From Helicobacter fennelliae (GTDB taxonomy: Bacteria; Campylobacterota; Campylobacteria; Campylobacterales; Helicobacteraceae), in assembly GCF_900451005.1 (NCBI RefSeq), contig NZ_UGIB01000001.1, positions 1,116,001-1,180,000 of the forward strand: 64,000 nucleotides of DNA, given 5' to 3'. A program made the position numbers and the translations under genes. The number at the start of each line of letters is the position of its first letter. Position 1 is the stretch's first letter. Positions 9,975 through 20,412 of this stretch are shown here, one piece after another. The notes beneath the pieces are model-generated. The model was not told the origin of the DNA and did no database searches. It saw nothing but the letters and a program-made list of their open reading frames with translations.

Positions 9975-10286
9975 TCATTCGATAGATTCTGAATACACTT
10001 TAAGCGGAAATTGTGCTTTTTGCGCGGCGTTAATGGTTTCTTGGATTTTTATCTCGGCTATGTCATAGGGGTAGATTCCGCAAGTCCCTCGTCCTGTTTT
10101 ATGCACATCAAGGGTGATTTTCACCGCTTCATTGTGGCTTTTTGCAAAGATAGTCTGCAAAATCTCAATCACAAAATCCATTGTAGTGTAATTATCATTC
10201 AAAAGCACGACACGCGCCATTTTTGGAGTTTGAAGGAGGAGATCGGATTGAATATCAAATTCTTGCTGAGTGCTAGAATGAGGCAT
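9975..10286 (-). CDS. clpS: ATP-dependent Clp protease adaptor ClpS
   Basis: Binds substrates bearing N-degron residues and passes them to ClpA. The 103 residues contain the full ClpS core: VVLLNDNYTTMDFVIEIL, then AVKITLDVHKTGRGTCGIY, then DIAEIKI. The start ATG is preceded by TTAAGGAGAAT, an excellent ribosome-binding site. The unstructured N-terminal tail (MPHSSTQQEFDIQSD) is normal for the family and is needed for activating ClpA. It is first in a two-gene unit with clpA, and the pair is adjacent in H. pylori as well. Confidence 0.96.
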   Translation of the reverse strand: MPHSSTQQEFDIQSDLLLQTPKMARVVLLNDNYTTMDFVIEILQTIFAKSHNEAVKITLDVHKTGRGTCGIYPYDIAEIKIQETINAAQKAQFPLKVYSESIE

Positions 10287-10318
10287 ATTATTCTCCTTAA
10301 AACTAAAAGTGAATCCAA

Positions 10319-10326
10319 ATTGTAAC
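10319..10326 (-). promoter_or_regulatory. probable -10 element for clpS-clpA
   Basis: On the minus strand TGGTTACAAT lies about 33 bases upstream of the clpS ATG. TACAAT fits the Helicobacter sigma-80 -10 hexamer; no clear -35 is visible, which is usual in this genus. Confidence 0.45.
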
Positions 10327-10401
10327 CAAAAAATCTAAAAATTTGTCTATTTTGGATTCCACACAAAGAAATCTTTATGTGGATTATATGGATTAGGGTG
10401 G

Positions 10402-10866
10402 TTATTTATTGCATTTTTGTGGTGCGAAATTCAAGAAAAAAAGCACCAACTGCGCTATACAAAGAAGTTTCATCGTCCATTCGCTTGCCTTATGCATCAT
10501 TGTAAATTTTTGGCTTGCTATGGCTTCTGCACCCATGGCTTGAGCGTCTAAAATATAGGCTGTGAAGTAAAAATGAAAAACAAGAGCAAGTATGAAAATG
10601 ATACACGAAAGAATGATTTTTGAATACTTCATCTTTGGGGTGCTTTTGGCAAGCACCTCATATATCGCATTTAGCAAAGTGATAGCGACCAAAACCCAGC
10701 CAAATTTATAAAAAATTACGCCCATGATAAGTCCGCTTTGAAATATATCAAGACTCACAGCCTCGCTCGGATAAAAAATAGCCTTTGCCACGACAATGCC
10801 TAAAAATAACTCAATGCCAATGATCCCGCCAAGTAACAGCAGATGAATCGCTCTAAATGCACGCAT
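10402..10866 (-). CDS. DUF4149 integral membrane protein
   Basis: A 154-residue protein with four hydrophobic segments: residues about 5-28, 44-66, 80-105 and 130-148. It has the DUF4149 layout, with an N-terminal HLLLLGGIIGIELFLG helix, then a short FYPSEAV loop, and a central MGVIFYKFGWVLVAIT helix. These proteins, related to eukaryotic TMEM205, have no settled function in bacteria. It sits immediately downstream of clpS-clpA in divergent arrangement to nothing else; the same neighbour occurs in H. pylori (HP0031). The start ATG is preceded by AAAGGATGC, an adequate ribosome-binding site. Confidence 0.85.
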   Translation of the reverse strand: MRAFRAIHLLLLGGIIGIELFLGIVVAKAIFYPSEAVSLDIFQSGLIMGVIFYKFGWVLVAITLLNAIYEVLAKSTPKMKYSKIILSCIIFILALVFHFYFTAYILDAQAMGAEAIASQKFTMMHKASEWTMKLLCIAQLVLFFLNFAPQKCNK

Positions 10867-11390
10867 AATGCATCCTTTATTTTGAGATTAAGTATTATAT
10901 TCTTTTTTGGCTTAAATGCGATTGCAATTAAAATAATTTTTGAGAAATAAAGATAGAATCTAGAATCTGTGTTGTCGTCGTGAGCGACTAAGAAGGGTGC
11001 GGTAATCCAGAATCTGGAAATAAAAAAGTGGATTCTTAAGATTGCCACACTTAGCTTCTGCCTCGCTCGCAATGACAAGCCTACTCCATCATTGCGAGGA
11101 CGATAGGACGAAGCAATCTAGTCAAAATAGATTGCCACAGCCCTAAAGGGCTTCGCAATGACAAAAAAAAATGATAGATTCTAGTAGAATCTATGCAAAC
11201 ACAAGTGAGCGTGTAAAAAATCCTCTATTTTTAGCAGATTTTAGGGTTGTGTAGAAATTTTAGACAAGCAAAAACACAAAAAAGCGTAACATTAAGCGTT
11301 CATTGTAGGTTTGCAGGCTAAAAATTTCAAACTCCCTGAAATGTGGTAAAAAGAGAGGATTTAGATTCTCTATAAATTAGATTTTAGAAT
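10867..11390. repeat. intergenic mosaic with palindromic elements and an IVS-related element
   Basis: About 11035-11165 holds three palindromes with GATTGCCAC/CGCAATGAC ends and different inner stems (for example AGCCCTAAAGGGCT). About 11175-11390 is a second element whose 11243-11337 part, read on the minus strand, matches 45409-45493 and part of the 16S rRNA intervening sequence. No coding frame is convincing. Confidence 0.8.
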
Positions 11391-12764
11391 CTAGCTTCTC
11401 ACTTTTTCTGTCCTCATCGTGTATAAAAACGCGATAAATCCAAGCAAAGCAACAATGCTTAAAGGCAAAACCAAAGACATATAACGCGTCTCATTTACTG
11501 GGGTAAATAACGCTATAAAGAGTGCGCTAAAAAAGCTTGCAAAACTCACGCTAAAAGTAAATACAAGCAAGGCATTACGAAAGCGCTTCAAACAGAGCAA
11601 AATACTAGAAATAAGCAATAAAATAGTCCCCATGCTTACGCCATAGATATGATTAAATCGCGGAAGATTTGCATAAAGCGCAGAATAGATTCTCTCTTGT
11701 AATGGCGAGAGTGTAATATTTTTTTCGTTTTCTGGAAAGTCCTGCACTATTTGTGCATGCCAAGGATGAGAGCCTTTATCTTGGAGACCTTGAGCATTAA
11801 ATATCCAGCCTGGATTTTGTATCCACATCGCTTTGATAAATCGCAATTCATGGTGGAGGAAGTTTTTGGGATATTTAAGGATTGCTTGAATCCACATTGT
11901 GTGGAGTCCTTTGAGGCGCTCATGCTTAAACACACGTTCATTTTCATTCCACCAAGGCACATTGAGCACATCGGCGCTGGTTGGATATTTTTGGTAGGCA
12001 TTTTTGACATCTTCAAAGGTTTTGTTTGGCATATACCATTCAGGCTTAAAGCAACTCTCATTATTTGCGCTCACGCAAGCCCCAGCTATTTGGTGCAAAA
12101 ATGTGGGATTTGTAGGATAGGCTACTCCGTGTGAGAGGAGCTTAGGGATAATGATTACAATGCTTAAAGCAAGTATCGCGCTCGCACAAAGAAGGGCGAT
12201 ATACTTTTTGACAAAGGCTTTATGGCTTAAATCTCGTCCTTGCAGATAGATATAGCAAATCACAAAAAACGCCGGAAATACACTAAAAATCGCATTATGT
12301 CGCCACAAAAGTGCAAAAAACATAATGATAAAAACACATATCCATAATGCTGTTGTAAGGGCTTTTGAGCGGAGATTGACAAGTAAGAGAAACAAAATCA
12401 TACTATACATACAAAATAACATCATAGGTAGCGAAAAGCTATGGTATTGCACGAAATTTTGAAAATATATATTGCCAATACCACTTATCAAAATAAGTGC
12501 GATCGCAAGTATCGGGGCTTTGAATCGTAGATAAAACCCTGCCATAAGGAAAAATATCCCACAATAAAAAGGAATGAGATTAAACAAAAATAGATAATAC
12601 AAATGCTTGCCAAAAATAATATAGAGAAATTGCAAAACATAAGAGATAAATACAGGATGCCAATTTGATTTGATAAGAGCGATGGAATAATAAGTGTCTC
12701 CGATGATGTGATACCCCGGAAATCCAAGCCAAAAAGTAAATCCACACACAAAAGCGCACAGCAA
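11391..12764 (-). CDS. polytopic membrane protein, C-terminal part of a phase-variable fusion
   Basis: At least ten hydrophobic segments with short loops and a large extracytoplasmic loop in the second half (about residues 215-340, rich in Trp, Tyr and Asn). The architecture fits a GT-C-type glycosyltransferase or a related glycan membrane enzyme; an early loop with GDTYYSIALIKSNWHP is consistent with this but I do not recognise a named family. In-frame codons upstream (LEKKDIYFLIGAFLL) complete the first membrane helix but contain no start codon and run directly into the C9 tract at 12805-12813. The true start is therefore most likely in the upstream frame at 13480, joined when the tract has 10 bases. 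The nominal start here is an internal TTG. Confidence 0.7.
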   Translation of the reverse strand: MLCAFVCGFTFWLGFPGYHIIGDTYYSIALIKSNWHPVFISYVLQFLYIIFGKHLYYLFLFNLIPFYCGIFFLMAGFYLRFKAPILAIALILISGIGNIYFQNFVQYHSFSLPMMLFCMYSMILFLLLVNLRSKALTTALWICVFIIMFFALLWRHNAIFSVFPAFFVICYIYLQGRDLSHKAFVKKYIALLCASAILALSIVIIIPKLLSHGVAYPTNPTFLHQIAGACVSANNESCFKPEWYMPNKTFEDVKNAYQKYPTSADVLNVPWWNENERVFKHERLKGLHTMWIQAILKYPKNFLHHELRFIKAMWIQNPGWIFNAQGLQDKGSHPWHAQIVQDFPENEKNITLSPLQERIYSALYANLPRFNHIYGVSMGTILLLISSILLCLKRFRNALLVFTFSVSFASFFSALFIALFTPVNETRYMSLVLPLSIVALLGFIAFLYTMRTEKVRS

Positions 12765-12799
12765 AAATGCGCCAATAAGAAAGTATATATCCTTTTTCT

Positions 12800-13480
12800 C
12801 TAGCGGGGGGGGGCGCTAGTTACAAGCTTCTGAGGCAGATTCTGCCTAAAGTTTTGACTTAATTTAAATAACTGCAATCCAGCAAACCATAAGAAAATAA
12901 TCACAACAAAATACAAGCACATTGTCCAAAAAAAGCTTATAAGAAAATGTGTCTTATAGCTAAGTGTGCCTAATATTATAGGGGTTTGGGTTGTGTTATT
13001 TTGGATTGTATCATCGGGTGTGTGCTTGGCTTTATTATCTTGGATTCTGTTATCTTGGATTTGTTGCGGTGAGGTGAAATGCAATATCCTTCCATCAAGA
13101 TAAATATCGCGAAAATGCGCAGAATCTAGATTCTGATTCCACGAAATATTTACAATCTCTATGTTTGAAAAATTATTTTGGAAGCGAAAAAGATTGTCAG
13201 AAAAAATCAATTTAGCTTGATAAGAAAAGCTTATATTTGGGCTTTTATTAGATTGTTTTGTGGCTTTAGATTCTGCTTTAGAATCTATTTGCAAAAGCTG
13301 AATGTGAGCTTGTGATATGCGAGTTTTGGAGATTTGATTGAGGCTAAGAAACGCGATACAAAAACAGATAAACACAATGCCTAGAATAAATAAGAATTTT
13401 TTGGTAGGCGATGATTTTGTAGAAGGTGATTTTTTGGGTGATTTGGTAAGAGATGATTTTGATTGTGTGATAGATTCCAT
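12800..13480 (-). CDS. N-terminal part of the same membrane protein, ending at the poly-C tract
   Basis: Start ATG at 13480-13478 is chosen because AAGGAG lies just upstream; an earlier in-frame ATG at 13546 lacks one. The frame gives a Ser/Lys-rich cytoplasmic tail, a membrane helix (FLFILGIVFICFCIAFLSL), a periplasmic region with two short QDN/DDTIQNN low-complexity stretches, and a second helix (TMCLYFVVIIFLWFAG). It then runs into GCCCCCCCC and stops at TAG 12800. With 10 instead of 9 C the frame passes through PPPLEKKDIYF into the polytopic protein, giving one 696-residue protein. With 9 or 11 it terminates. I read this and the downstream entry as one phase-variable gene in the OFF state. 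Confidence 0.72.
   Translation of the reverse strand: MESITQSKSSLTKSPKKSPSTKSSPTKKFLFILGIVFICFCIAFLSLNQISKTRISQAHIQLLQIDSKAESKATKQSNKSPNISFSYQAKLIFSDNLFRFQNNFSNIEIVNISWNQNLDSAHFRDIYLDGRILHFTSPQQIQDNRIQDNKAKHTPDDTIQNNTTQTPIILGTLSYKTHFLISFFWTMCLYFVVIIFLWFAGLQLFKLSQNFRQNLPQKLVTSAPPR
12805..12813. repeat. G9/C9 phase-variation tract in the membrane-protein gene
   Basis: Nine G on the plus strand, bracketed by the inverted repeat CTAGCG/CGCTAG. Frame arithmetic: 10 fuses the two coding parts; 9 puts TAG immediately after the tract. Confidence 0.88.
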
Positions 13481-13527
13481 AAGGCTCCTTTTTTGGTTTT
13501 TGTCGTTATATTTTGGCTTATTTTGAG

Positions 13528-14412
13528 CTAAGTGGTAGTATCGCAAAATCGTTTGAGTATGTCAGTATAGCTTTCAATCCTCCTATCTCGCAAAAAGGGC
13601 CAGATTCTGCGCACTTCCTCGCTACGAGCCAAATCAATCTCACAAAGCATATTTGTTTCAGTTGTATTGGTATTGGCTAGAAACTCACCCTGTGCGCCAC
13701 ACACAAAGCTATGTCCCCAAAAATCTATACCTTCGCCAACCCCGCTTAAATCCGCCTCAAATCCGACACGATTGAGTGCTATTACAGGAATGCCATTGGC
13801 TATGCTGTGTGATCTTTGGATAGTTATCCATGCTTGAAGCTGACGTTGTTTTTCATCATCACTATCGCTAGGAGTCCAGCCGATTGCTGTCGGATAGATG
13901 AGAATCTGCGCGCCTTTGAGAGCCATAATCCTTGCGGCTTCAGGAAACCACTGATCCCAGCAGATAAGCACGCCAAGCTTGCCTACACTTGTTTGGATCG
14001 GCTCAAATCCCAAATCTCCGGGCGTAAAGTAAAATTTCTCATAAAAGCTCGGATCATCGGGTATATGCATTTTGCGGTAGATTCCAGCGATCTCGCCATT
14101 TGTCTCAAACACCACTGCTGTATTATGATATAGCCCAAAAGATCGCTTCTCAAAAAGTGAAGAGACAATCACAACACCATATCGCTTAGCTAGTTGCGAA
14201 AAAAATACTATATCATCATGATATGTATCGCCATAATCAAAAAACTTTGTGTTTTCACTCTGGCAGAAGTATTCGCGTGAATGCAATTCTTGCAAAACAA
14301 TGAGTTGCGCGCTTTTATTGTGTGCTATGGTTTGTATTTGTGTAGCGATATATTCTAGCGTGCGCTCTCTATCGCCTTTGAAGCTGTGTTGCAAGGCAGC
14401 GATTTTTAGCAT
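13528..14412 (-). CDS. aguB: N-carbamoylputrescine amidase
   Basis: Hydrolyses N-carbamoylputrescine to putrescine, carbon dioxide and ammonia. It is a nitrilase-superfamily enzyme of 294 residues with the catalytic triad visible: Glu42 (VLQELHSREYF), Lys114 (YRKMHIPDD) and Cys151 (LICWDQWFPE). The PSFYEKFYFTPGD loop and the WDQWFPE motif are typical of AguB rather than of other nitrilases. It starts two bases after the stop of the small acidic gene and is in the same operon as the tcdA-like gene. Its upstream partner, agmatine deiminase, is encoded at 39-40.1 kb. Position matches HP0757 of H. pylori. Confidence 0.95.
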   Translation of the reverse strand: MLKIAALQHSFKGDRERTLEYIATQIQTIAHNKSAQLIVLQELHSREYFCQSENTKFFDYGDTYHDDIVFFSQLAKRYGVVIVSSLFEKRSFGLYHNTAVVFETNGEIAGIYRKMHIPDDPSFYEKFYFTPGDLGFEPIQTSVGKLGVLICWDQWFPEAARIMALKGAQILIYPTAIGWTPSDSDDEKQRQLQAWITIQRSHSIANGIPVIALNRVGFEADLSGVGEGIDFWGHSFVCGAQGEFLANTNTTETNMLCEIDLARSEEVRRIWPFLRDRRIESYTDILKRFCDTTT

Positions 14413-14414
14413 AT

Positions 14415-14579
14415 TTATTCCTCATATTCAGAATCTGGATTTTCGTAGTCATCATCATCATATCCATTGAAATCCACATCATCATCTTCATCATCAAAAT
14501 CCTCTTCCCAATCTTCCATTTCAGAATCTAGCTCATCATCGCTAAGTCGTATTTCTTTTACCATATCCATTTTTACCAT
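14415..14579 (-). CDS. small very acidic protein (54 residues), HP0756-like position
   Basis: A short frame too small for routine ORF calls. It starts at ATG 14579-14577, six to eight bases behind an AAAGGAG that overlaps the tcdA-like stop codon, and ends two bases before the aguB ATG. Downstream in-frame ATGs at 14570 and 14564 are possible but less well spaced. Apart from the first 10 residues (MVKMDMVKEI) the protein is almost entirely Asp and Glu, with WEEDFDDEDDD and DYENPDSEYEE. Tight packing between two genes with its own ribosome-binding site argues that it is real. The function is unknown; a role binding metal or a basic protein would be a guess. Confidence 0.7.
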   Translation of the reverse strand: MVKMDMVKEIRLSDDELDSEMEDWEEDFDDEDDDVDFNGYDDDDYENPDSEYEE

Positions 14580-14582
14580 TAG

Positions 14583-15239
14583 TTATTCTCCTTTCAAAAT
14601 ATCTTGGATTACTTCGCTTGCAATTTGTAATCCAAAGCTTGCTGTTACAGCACTAAAACTTCCTAACCCTTCACATTTTGGAGGTTCTGGGCTAAAAACC
14701 ACCTTAAAGTTTTGGTTGAATTTTTGTTTTTTGAGATTATCGCGCAGTTTTCTTGCAAACCGATCACCATAACTTTTCCAAATGCTACTGACGCGAATAT
14801 CAAGCGGGTTTAGCTTTTTGGCACTGCCTGTGGAGCAGATAAATCTCCCAAATGGCATATCTTTGCATTGCATTGCAAGCAGTACTTTAGCTGGAATATC
14901 ATCAATCGCATCAATCACATAATCAAACGCACGCAAATCTAGATTCTCAAGCAGATTCTCATCAACTTGAGCAAACATACCTTTGATTCCGGGATATAGC
15001 TTTTGCAATACTTCTATTTTTTTCTCGCCGACTTGCTGTGAGCCGATTTGGCGATTTTGATTGCTTTCATCAAATATATCTTTATCGACAATCACAATCT
15101 CTCCAATCCCTGTCCTATACAAGCAATCTAGCGCAAATCCCCCAACGCCTCCAACGCCAAAAATAATCACTTTTTTCTTTTGGATTTGGCTAAATTTATC
15201 TCCAAAAAGAAGTTTTGTCCGCGCAAATCGTTCGCTCAT
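14583..15239 (-). CDS. tcdA: ThiF-family protein, tRNA threonylcarbamoyladenosine dehydratase-like (TcdA)
   Basis: E1-like adenylating enzyme expected to cyclise t6A37 in tRNA to ct6A. Starting at ATG 15239 (MSERFARTKLLFGDK, behind GGCGAGG) it has 218 residues, somewhat shorter than the E. coli protein. It has the ThiF nucleotide loop VIIFGVGGVGGFALDCL, the VIVDKDIFDESNQNRQIGS strand and Arg, and the DAIDDIPAKVLL acidic helix. The C-terminal PPKCEGLGSFSAVTASFGL is also TcdA-type. An upstream in-frame ATG at 15275 lacks a ribosome-binding site. It leads an operon with the acidic ORF and aguB. ThiF relatives (MoeB, ThiF) cannot be fully excluded. Confidence 0.85.
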   Translation of the reverse strand: MSERFARTKLLFGDKFSQIQKKKVIIFGVGGVGGFALDCLYRTGIGEIVIVDKDIFDESNQNRQIGSQQVGEKKIEVLQKLYPGIKGMFAQVDENLLENLDLRAFDYVIDAIDDIPAKVLLAMQCKDMPFGRFICSTGSAKKLNPLDIRVSSIWKSYGDRFARKLRDNLKKQKFNQNFKVVFSPEPPKCEGLGSFSAVTASFGLQIASEVIQDILKGE

Positions 15240-15307
15240 TCTTGCCTCGCCTTTGTTTTTGCGGTATTGTAGCATACTAATTGTAAGGTTTTACTCATTT
15301 ATGCACC

Positions 15308-17416
15308 TCATTGAGGAATTGTTTTGTCGCGCTTGAGTGCTGCGGTATGAGGAAATGCTTCATCAAAAATTTCATCTTGACTTGAGTATGTAAAGCTTGA
15401 GATAATGCGATGAGATGTATCATACAGGGTGCCACTTATCATTTTGCCGTTTTTGTAATAATGCTCAAATTCTAAGGATTGATTTGGGTAGAATCCTTTT
15501 TGGATCGTGATTTCTTGATCTTCAAGCCAAATGATTTCATTTTCAAGCAAATTATTATTGTAGCTTTGGATCATGCTTTTTTGCGCGTTTTCTTGGCTTT
15601 TTGTGCGTAGGCTACCATCATCATTGTAAATCCAAACAATGCTTGTATCTTGTGATCTTTGTAGCTTTGAGGAAATGTTTTCTTGTTTGTTGTAATAGAT
15701 TGCGCTTAATTCATCGCCAAATATAAAACTAGATTCTAGTGTGCCATTTGGACGATAAATATTCATTGTGCGATTGCTGGAGGGGGCGTTTGCAGTGGTA
15801 TTTTTGGCAGTGGGGTTTTGGGTATGGGCGTTTTGGGGCGTATTTGTGTAAGAAATAGCAATCGTGCCATTTTGATATATCCATACATCATTAGATTGTT
15901 TGTGGATTGCATTGTCAAAATCAAGAGGCTTGATGGAATAATACACTCCTTGTTTGCCTTGCTTGTCTGTTTTATCGTAGTTTTCGTATGGTTGTGCGAT
16001 TAAGCCTTGTTTATAAAATCCTTTATAAGCGATATTTTGGCTTGGGTATTCATAGACGATTTCTACTCCTTCTAAGAATCCATTTCTGTAAAATCGCTCG
16101 ATTTTTGGTTTTTCATCTTCATTGTAAGTTATGGATTTGCCCTCCAAAGAGCCATTGTGATAAAGCTGATTATAGGCTTGTTTGCTGTTTGTGAAGCCAT
16201 TAAGGTTGATTCCATAGCCAAAGGATTTGCCATTTTTTACACCATTACTAAAATAACTTTGTGAGACAAGCTTTCCTGCTTTGTCAAACTCGATCATCTC
16301 GCCCTCTCTTTTGCCATTTTTGTAATGTTTTATAGATGTGAGGATACTATTTGTGTAGATTTTGGTAGGTCCGTTTTGCTTGCCTTGCGAAAACGACTCT
16401 TCAATCGTAATTGCGTTTTTGTATGTTTTCATCACGCCATGAATTTGTCCATTAATATATGGGACTTCTTTTATGATTTGGTTATCTTTATAGGCTTTGC
16501 TTATGCCATGAAGCACGCCATTTACAAACGAAAGACTCGCCATTAGCGCGCCCATAGAATCATATATTTCAACGATGACATATTCATTTTGGCTTTTGGT
16601 TTGTGTTTTGATGTGTATATCATTATCGATGAGGTATTCATTGTGGATTAATTGATCATAATCAATAGCAAAAGAGACAGGCTGGAGCCGCTCGGAATTT
16701 GGCTTTGTATTTGGCTCTATATTTGGCTGGGATTGGGTTTGCAAAGTTTGTAAAGCGGGAAAAGTAGGATTTGCAGAATCTAGGCTAGATTCTATGTTAG
16801 ATTCTGGTGTAGATTCTAGTTTGGGATTTGGTGTAGGTTTTGCGCTAGATTCTAGCCTAGAATCTAGCGCAGAATGCAATGTAGAATCTAAAGCAGAATC
16901 TATATCTATATTGGAATTTAAGTTAGATTCTGCTGTGTGCTTGGTGTTTTGTGGATTTTGTTGCATGTGGGCTGTGGGGCTGTTTTGGGTGTTTGGCTGG
17001 GTGGTGAGCGTGCCAAATGCTTCAAGTGATGAGGCTTGCTTTTGGGTTGTTTGGGTGGAGGTGTTGTTAGGAGTGTGGATTTGGGATTGTTTTGTATTGG
17101 CTTTATTTTGGGGTTTTGGAGCTTCAGCAGGGGTGGTGATAATGTTTTTATGGGGGTTTGAAGTGGAAGTAGCTTTAGTGGTTGGCTGTTTGGTGGATTG
17201 TATGTTTGGCTTTTTGGCGAGTTGTTTGTGTTTAGTGGTTTGCTTATTTGGTTGTTTGGGATTTGGGGCTGATGTTTTTGAGATTTGAGATGAGTTGTCA
17301 TTTGGTTTTGTGCTTTTTAAGTTTGTCTCAGAGAGTGTTTTTGGCTGAAAGCAACCGCTACTTAGACACAAAATACAGAGAATTGATACATAATACTTCA
17401 CATAATATTTCTTCAT
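15308..17416 (-). CDS. large lipoprotein with MORN_2 (YwqK-type) repeats
   Basis: Begins with a lipoprotein signal ending in LSSGC (Cys22), so it should be lipid-anchored in an envelope membrane. Residues about 25-235 are low-complexity: Thr/Asn/Lys/Pro-rich, then LDSALDSTLHSALDS-type repeats coded by the AGAATCTA word. The rest (about 280-680) is a chain of MORN_2-like units of the form NGxxxGxxxxYYxxGxL, for example NGVLHGISKAYKD, NGQIHGVMKTYKN, KNGKREGEMIEFD and NGSLEGKSITYNE. Such units are often annotated as YwqK-family antitoxin, which is a name transferred from other proteins and not a reliable function. No toxin partner is adjacent. It is transcribed away from the rrn operon. Confidence 0.8.
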   Translation of the reverse strand: MKKYYVKYYVSILCILCLSSGCFQPKTLSETNLKSTKPNDNSSQISKTSAPNPKQPNKQTTKHKQLAKKPNIQSTKQPTTKATSTSNPHKNIITTPAEAPKPQNKANTKQSQIHTPNNTSTQTTQKQASSLEAFGTLTTQPNTQNSPTAHMQQNPQNTKHTAESNLNSNIDIDSALDSTLHSALDSRLESSAKPTPNPKLESTPESNIESSLDSANPTFPALQTLQTQSQPNIEPNTKPNSERLQPVSFAIDYDQLIHNEYLIDNDIHIKTQTKSQNEYVIVEIYDSMGALMASLSFVNGVLHGISKAYKDNQIIKEVPYINGQIHGVMKTYKNAITIEESFSQGKQNGPTKIYTNSILTSIKHYKNGKREGEMIEFDKAGKLVSQSYFSNGVKNGKSFGYGINLNGFTNSKQAYNQLYHNGSLEGKSITYNEDEKPKIERFYRNGFLEGVEIVYEYPSQNIAYKGFYKQGLIAQPYENYDKTDKQGKQGVYYSIKPLDFDNAIHKQSNDVWIYQNGTIAISYTNTPQNAHTQNPTAKNTTANAPSSNRTMNIYRPNGTLESSFIFGDELSAIYYNKQENISSKLQRSQDTSIVWIYNDDGSLRTKSQENAQKSMIQSYNNNLLENEIIWLEDQEITIQKGFYPNQSLEFEHYYKNGKMISGTLYDTSHRIISSFTYSSQDEIFDEAFPHTAALKRDKTIPQ

Positions 17417-18126
17417 TGTTAAACTCCAAAATTACCACATTGCTTGGCTTGTATAGTATCAATTTATGTATAAAAATAAACAAAATCTAATAACTAAATG
17501 TTTGAGTTTTTGGCTTTAGATTCTCTAATAAAAATAGAAAGTAATTAATTTAGATTGATTTTGTTATACTTTAAGCAACCTTTAAGTCATACCTGTGTAA
17601 CATTCTTGCTCTTAAAAATTGCATTAAAAGAGGTATCTTTCATTTTTGGATTCTGAATTAATCTTTTTTTATGATGTTCTTTTACTTAATTTTATCCATT
17701 CCTAATTCCTAATGTAAAGATGAAAGAATGATTGATGAAATTCGGTAATGATCTTTGAAATCTAAGCAAGAAGATTTAAGTGTAAATACTTTTATAGTTT
17801 TAACAACTTAAATCTCTTTGAATCATTTATACTATACAACACAACTCGACTATAACTTTGGTCTTAATCTTTAGAGTTTAAGAATAAAGGAAATAGTTTT
17901 GTGATTTGACAAAGAGATTAGGACAAATAATCCGAAACAAATAGAATCTCGCTTGTGATTCTTAGGAATTAAAAGTGGATTCTAAAATTTTAGAATCTTA
18001 AAGTTTTGTCATTATTAATGAGTAAAACATTTGAGATTCTAAATTCTTAAGGATTTGGAGGAAATTTGCAGAATCTGTAAATTGAAACAAATCTTTTAGA
18101 TTCAATTTCAAAGGATTTTGAGAAGG

Positions 18127-18207
18127 ATTTTTGGGTTTTCAAGAAAAAGGCGCAGGGAGTTACCTTAGTCGGTAATAACTAAGCCTTTTTCGCAGAATCC
18201 CAAAAAT
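18127..18207 (+). repeat. pre-16S hairpin, duplicated inside the 16S intervening sequence
   Basis: ATTTTTGGG and CCCAAAAAT enclose a second stem GAAAAAGGC/GCCTTTTTC. The inner part, GAAAAAGGCGCAGGGAGTTA onward, recurs almost unchanged at about 18708-18787 within 16S, where the outer stem is instead TTTGCAAG/CTTGCAAA. The outer bases differ but still pair. Confidence 0.8.
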
Positions 18208-18226
18208 CAGCTCAGAAGCCAAAGAA

Positions 18227-18245
18227 ATTTTTACGGAGAGTTTGC
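18227..18245 (+). repeat. duplicate of the 16S rRNA 5' end
   Basis: AATTTTTACGGAGAGTTTG occurs here and again at 18279-18297, where it begins the mature 16S. The upstream copy is followed by about 17 unrelated bases and then TGGCTCA, also a 16S word. Confidence 0.85.
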
Positions 18246-18282
18246 AGTCATTATTTTATTTTGGCTCAACCTCCCGTAATTT

Positions 18283-20134
<1,852 letters not shown>

Positions 20135-20256
20135 AGAGAAATGGTATGCCCTATTTGTTTAGACATACCTAAACCTTTGGCTATGAAGTATGCAACATTT
20201 AAAGATTCTTGCTTAGTTTTCAGAGATTATCATCGCTTAGCATCAATTATAAAAAG

Positions 20257-20333
<77 letters not shown>

Positions 20334-20336
20334 TAA

Positions 20337-20412
20337 GGGGAATTAGCTCAGCTGGGAGAGCGCCTGCTTTGCACGCAGGAGGTCAGCGGTTCGATCCCGC
20401 TATTCTCCACCA
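20337..20412 (+). tRNA. tRNA-Ala (TGC)
   Basis: Cloverleaf with acceptor GGGGAAT/ATTCTCC, anticodon loop TTTGCAC (TGC), T-arm GGTTCGATCCC and encoded CCA. It is separated by three bases from tRNA-Ile. Confidence 0.97.

Larger units (their letters stand above)
17417..18282. promoter_or_regulatory. rrn leader region with promoter-like and boxA-like elements
   Basis: Gene-free leader of the rRNA operon. A TATACT -10-like hexamer lies at 17828-17833 and another TATACT near 17564. TTGCTCTTAAAAATTGCA near 17606-17622 resembles a boxA antitermination site. Several AGAATCT words follow. The last 150 bases contain a hairpin (18127-18207) and a copy of the 16S 5' end (18227-18245), listed separately. 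The actual start site cannot be fixed by eye. Confidence 0.5.

Noticed and set aside
16794-17288. Plus-strand frame of 164 codons opposite the MORN lipoprotein
   Set aside because: It mirrors the low-complexity region of the real gene, giving Val/Cys/Leu-rich nonsense.
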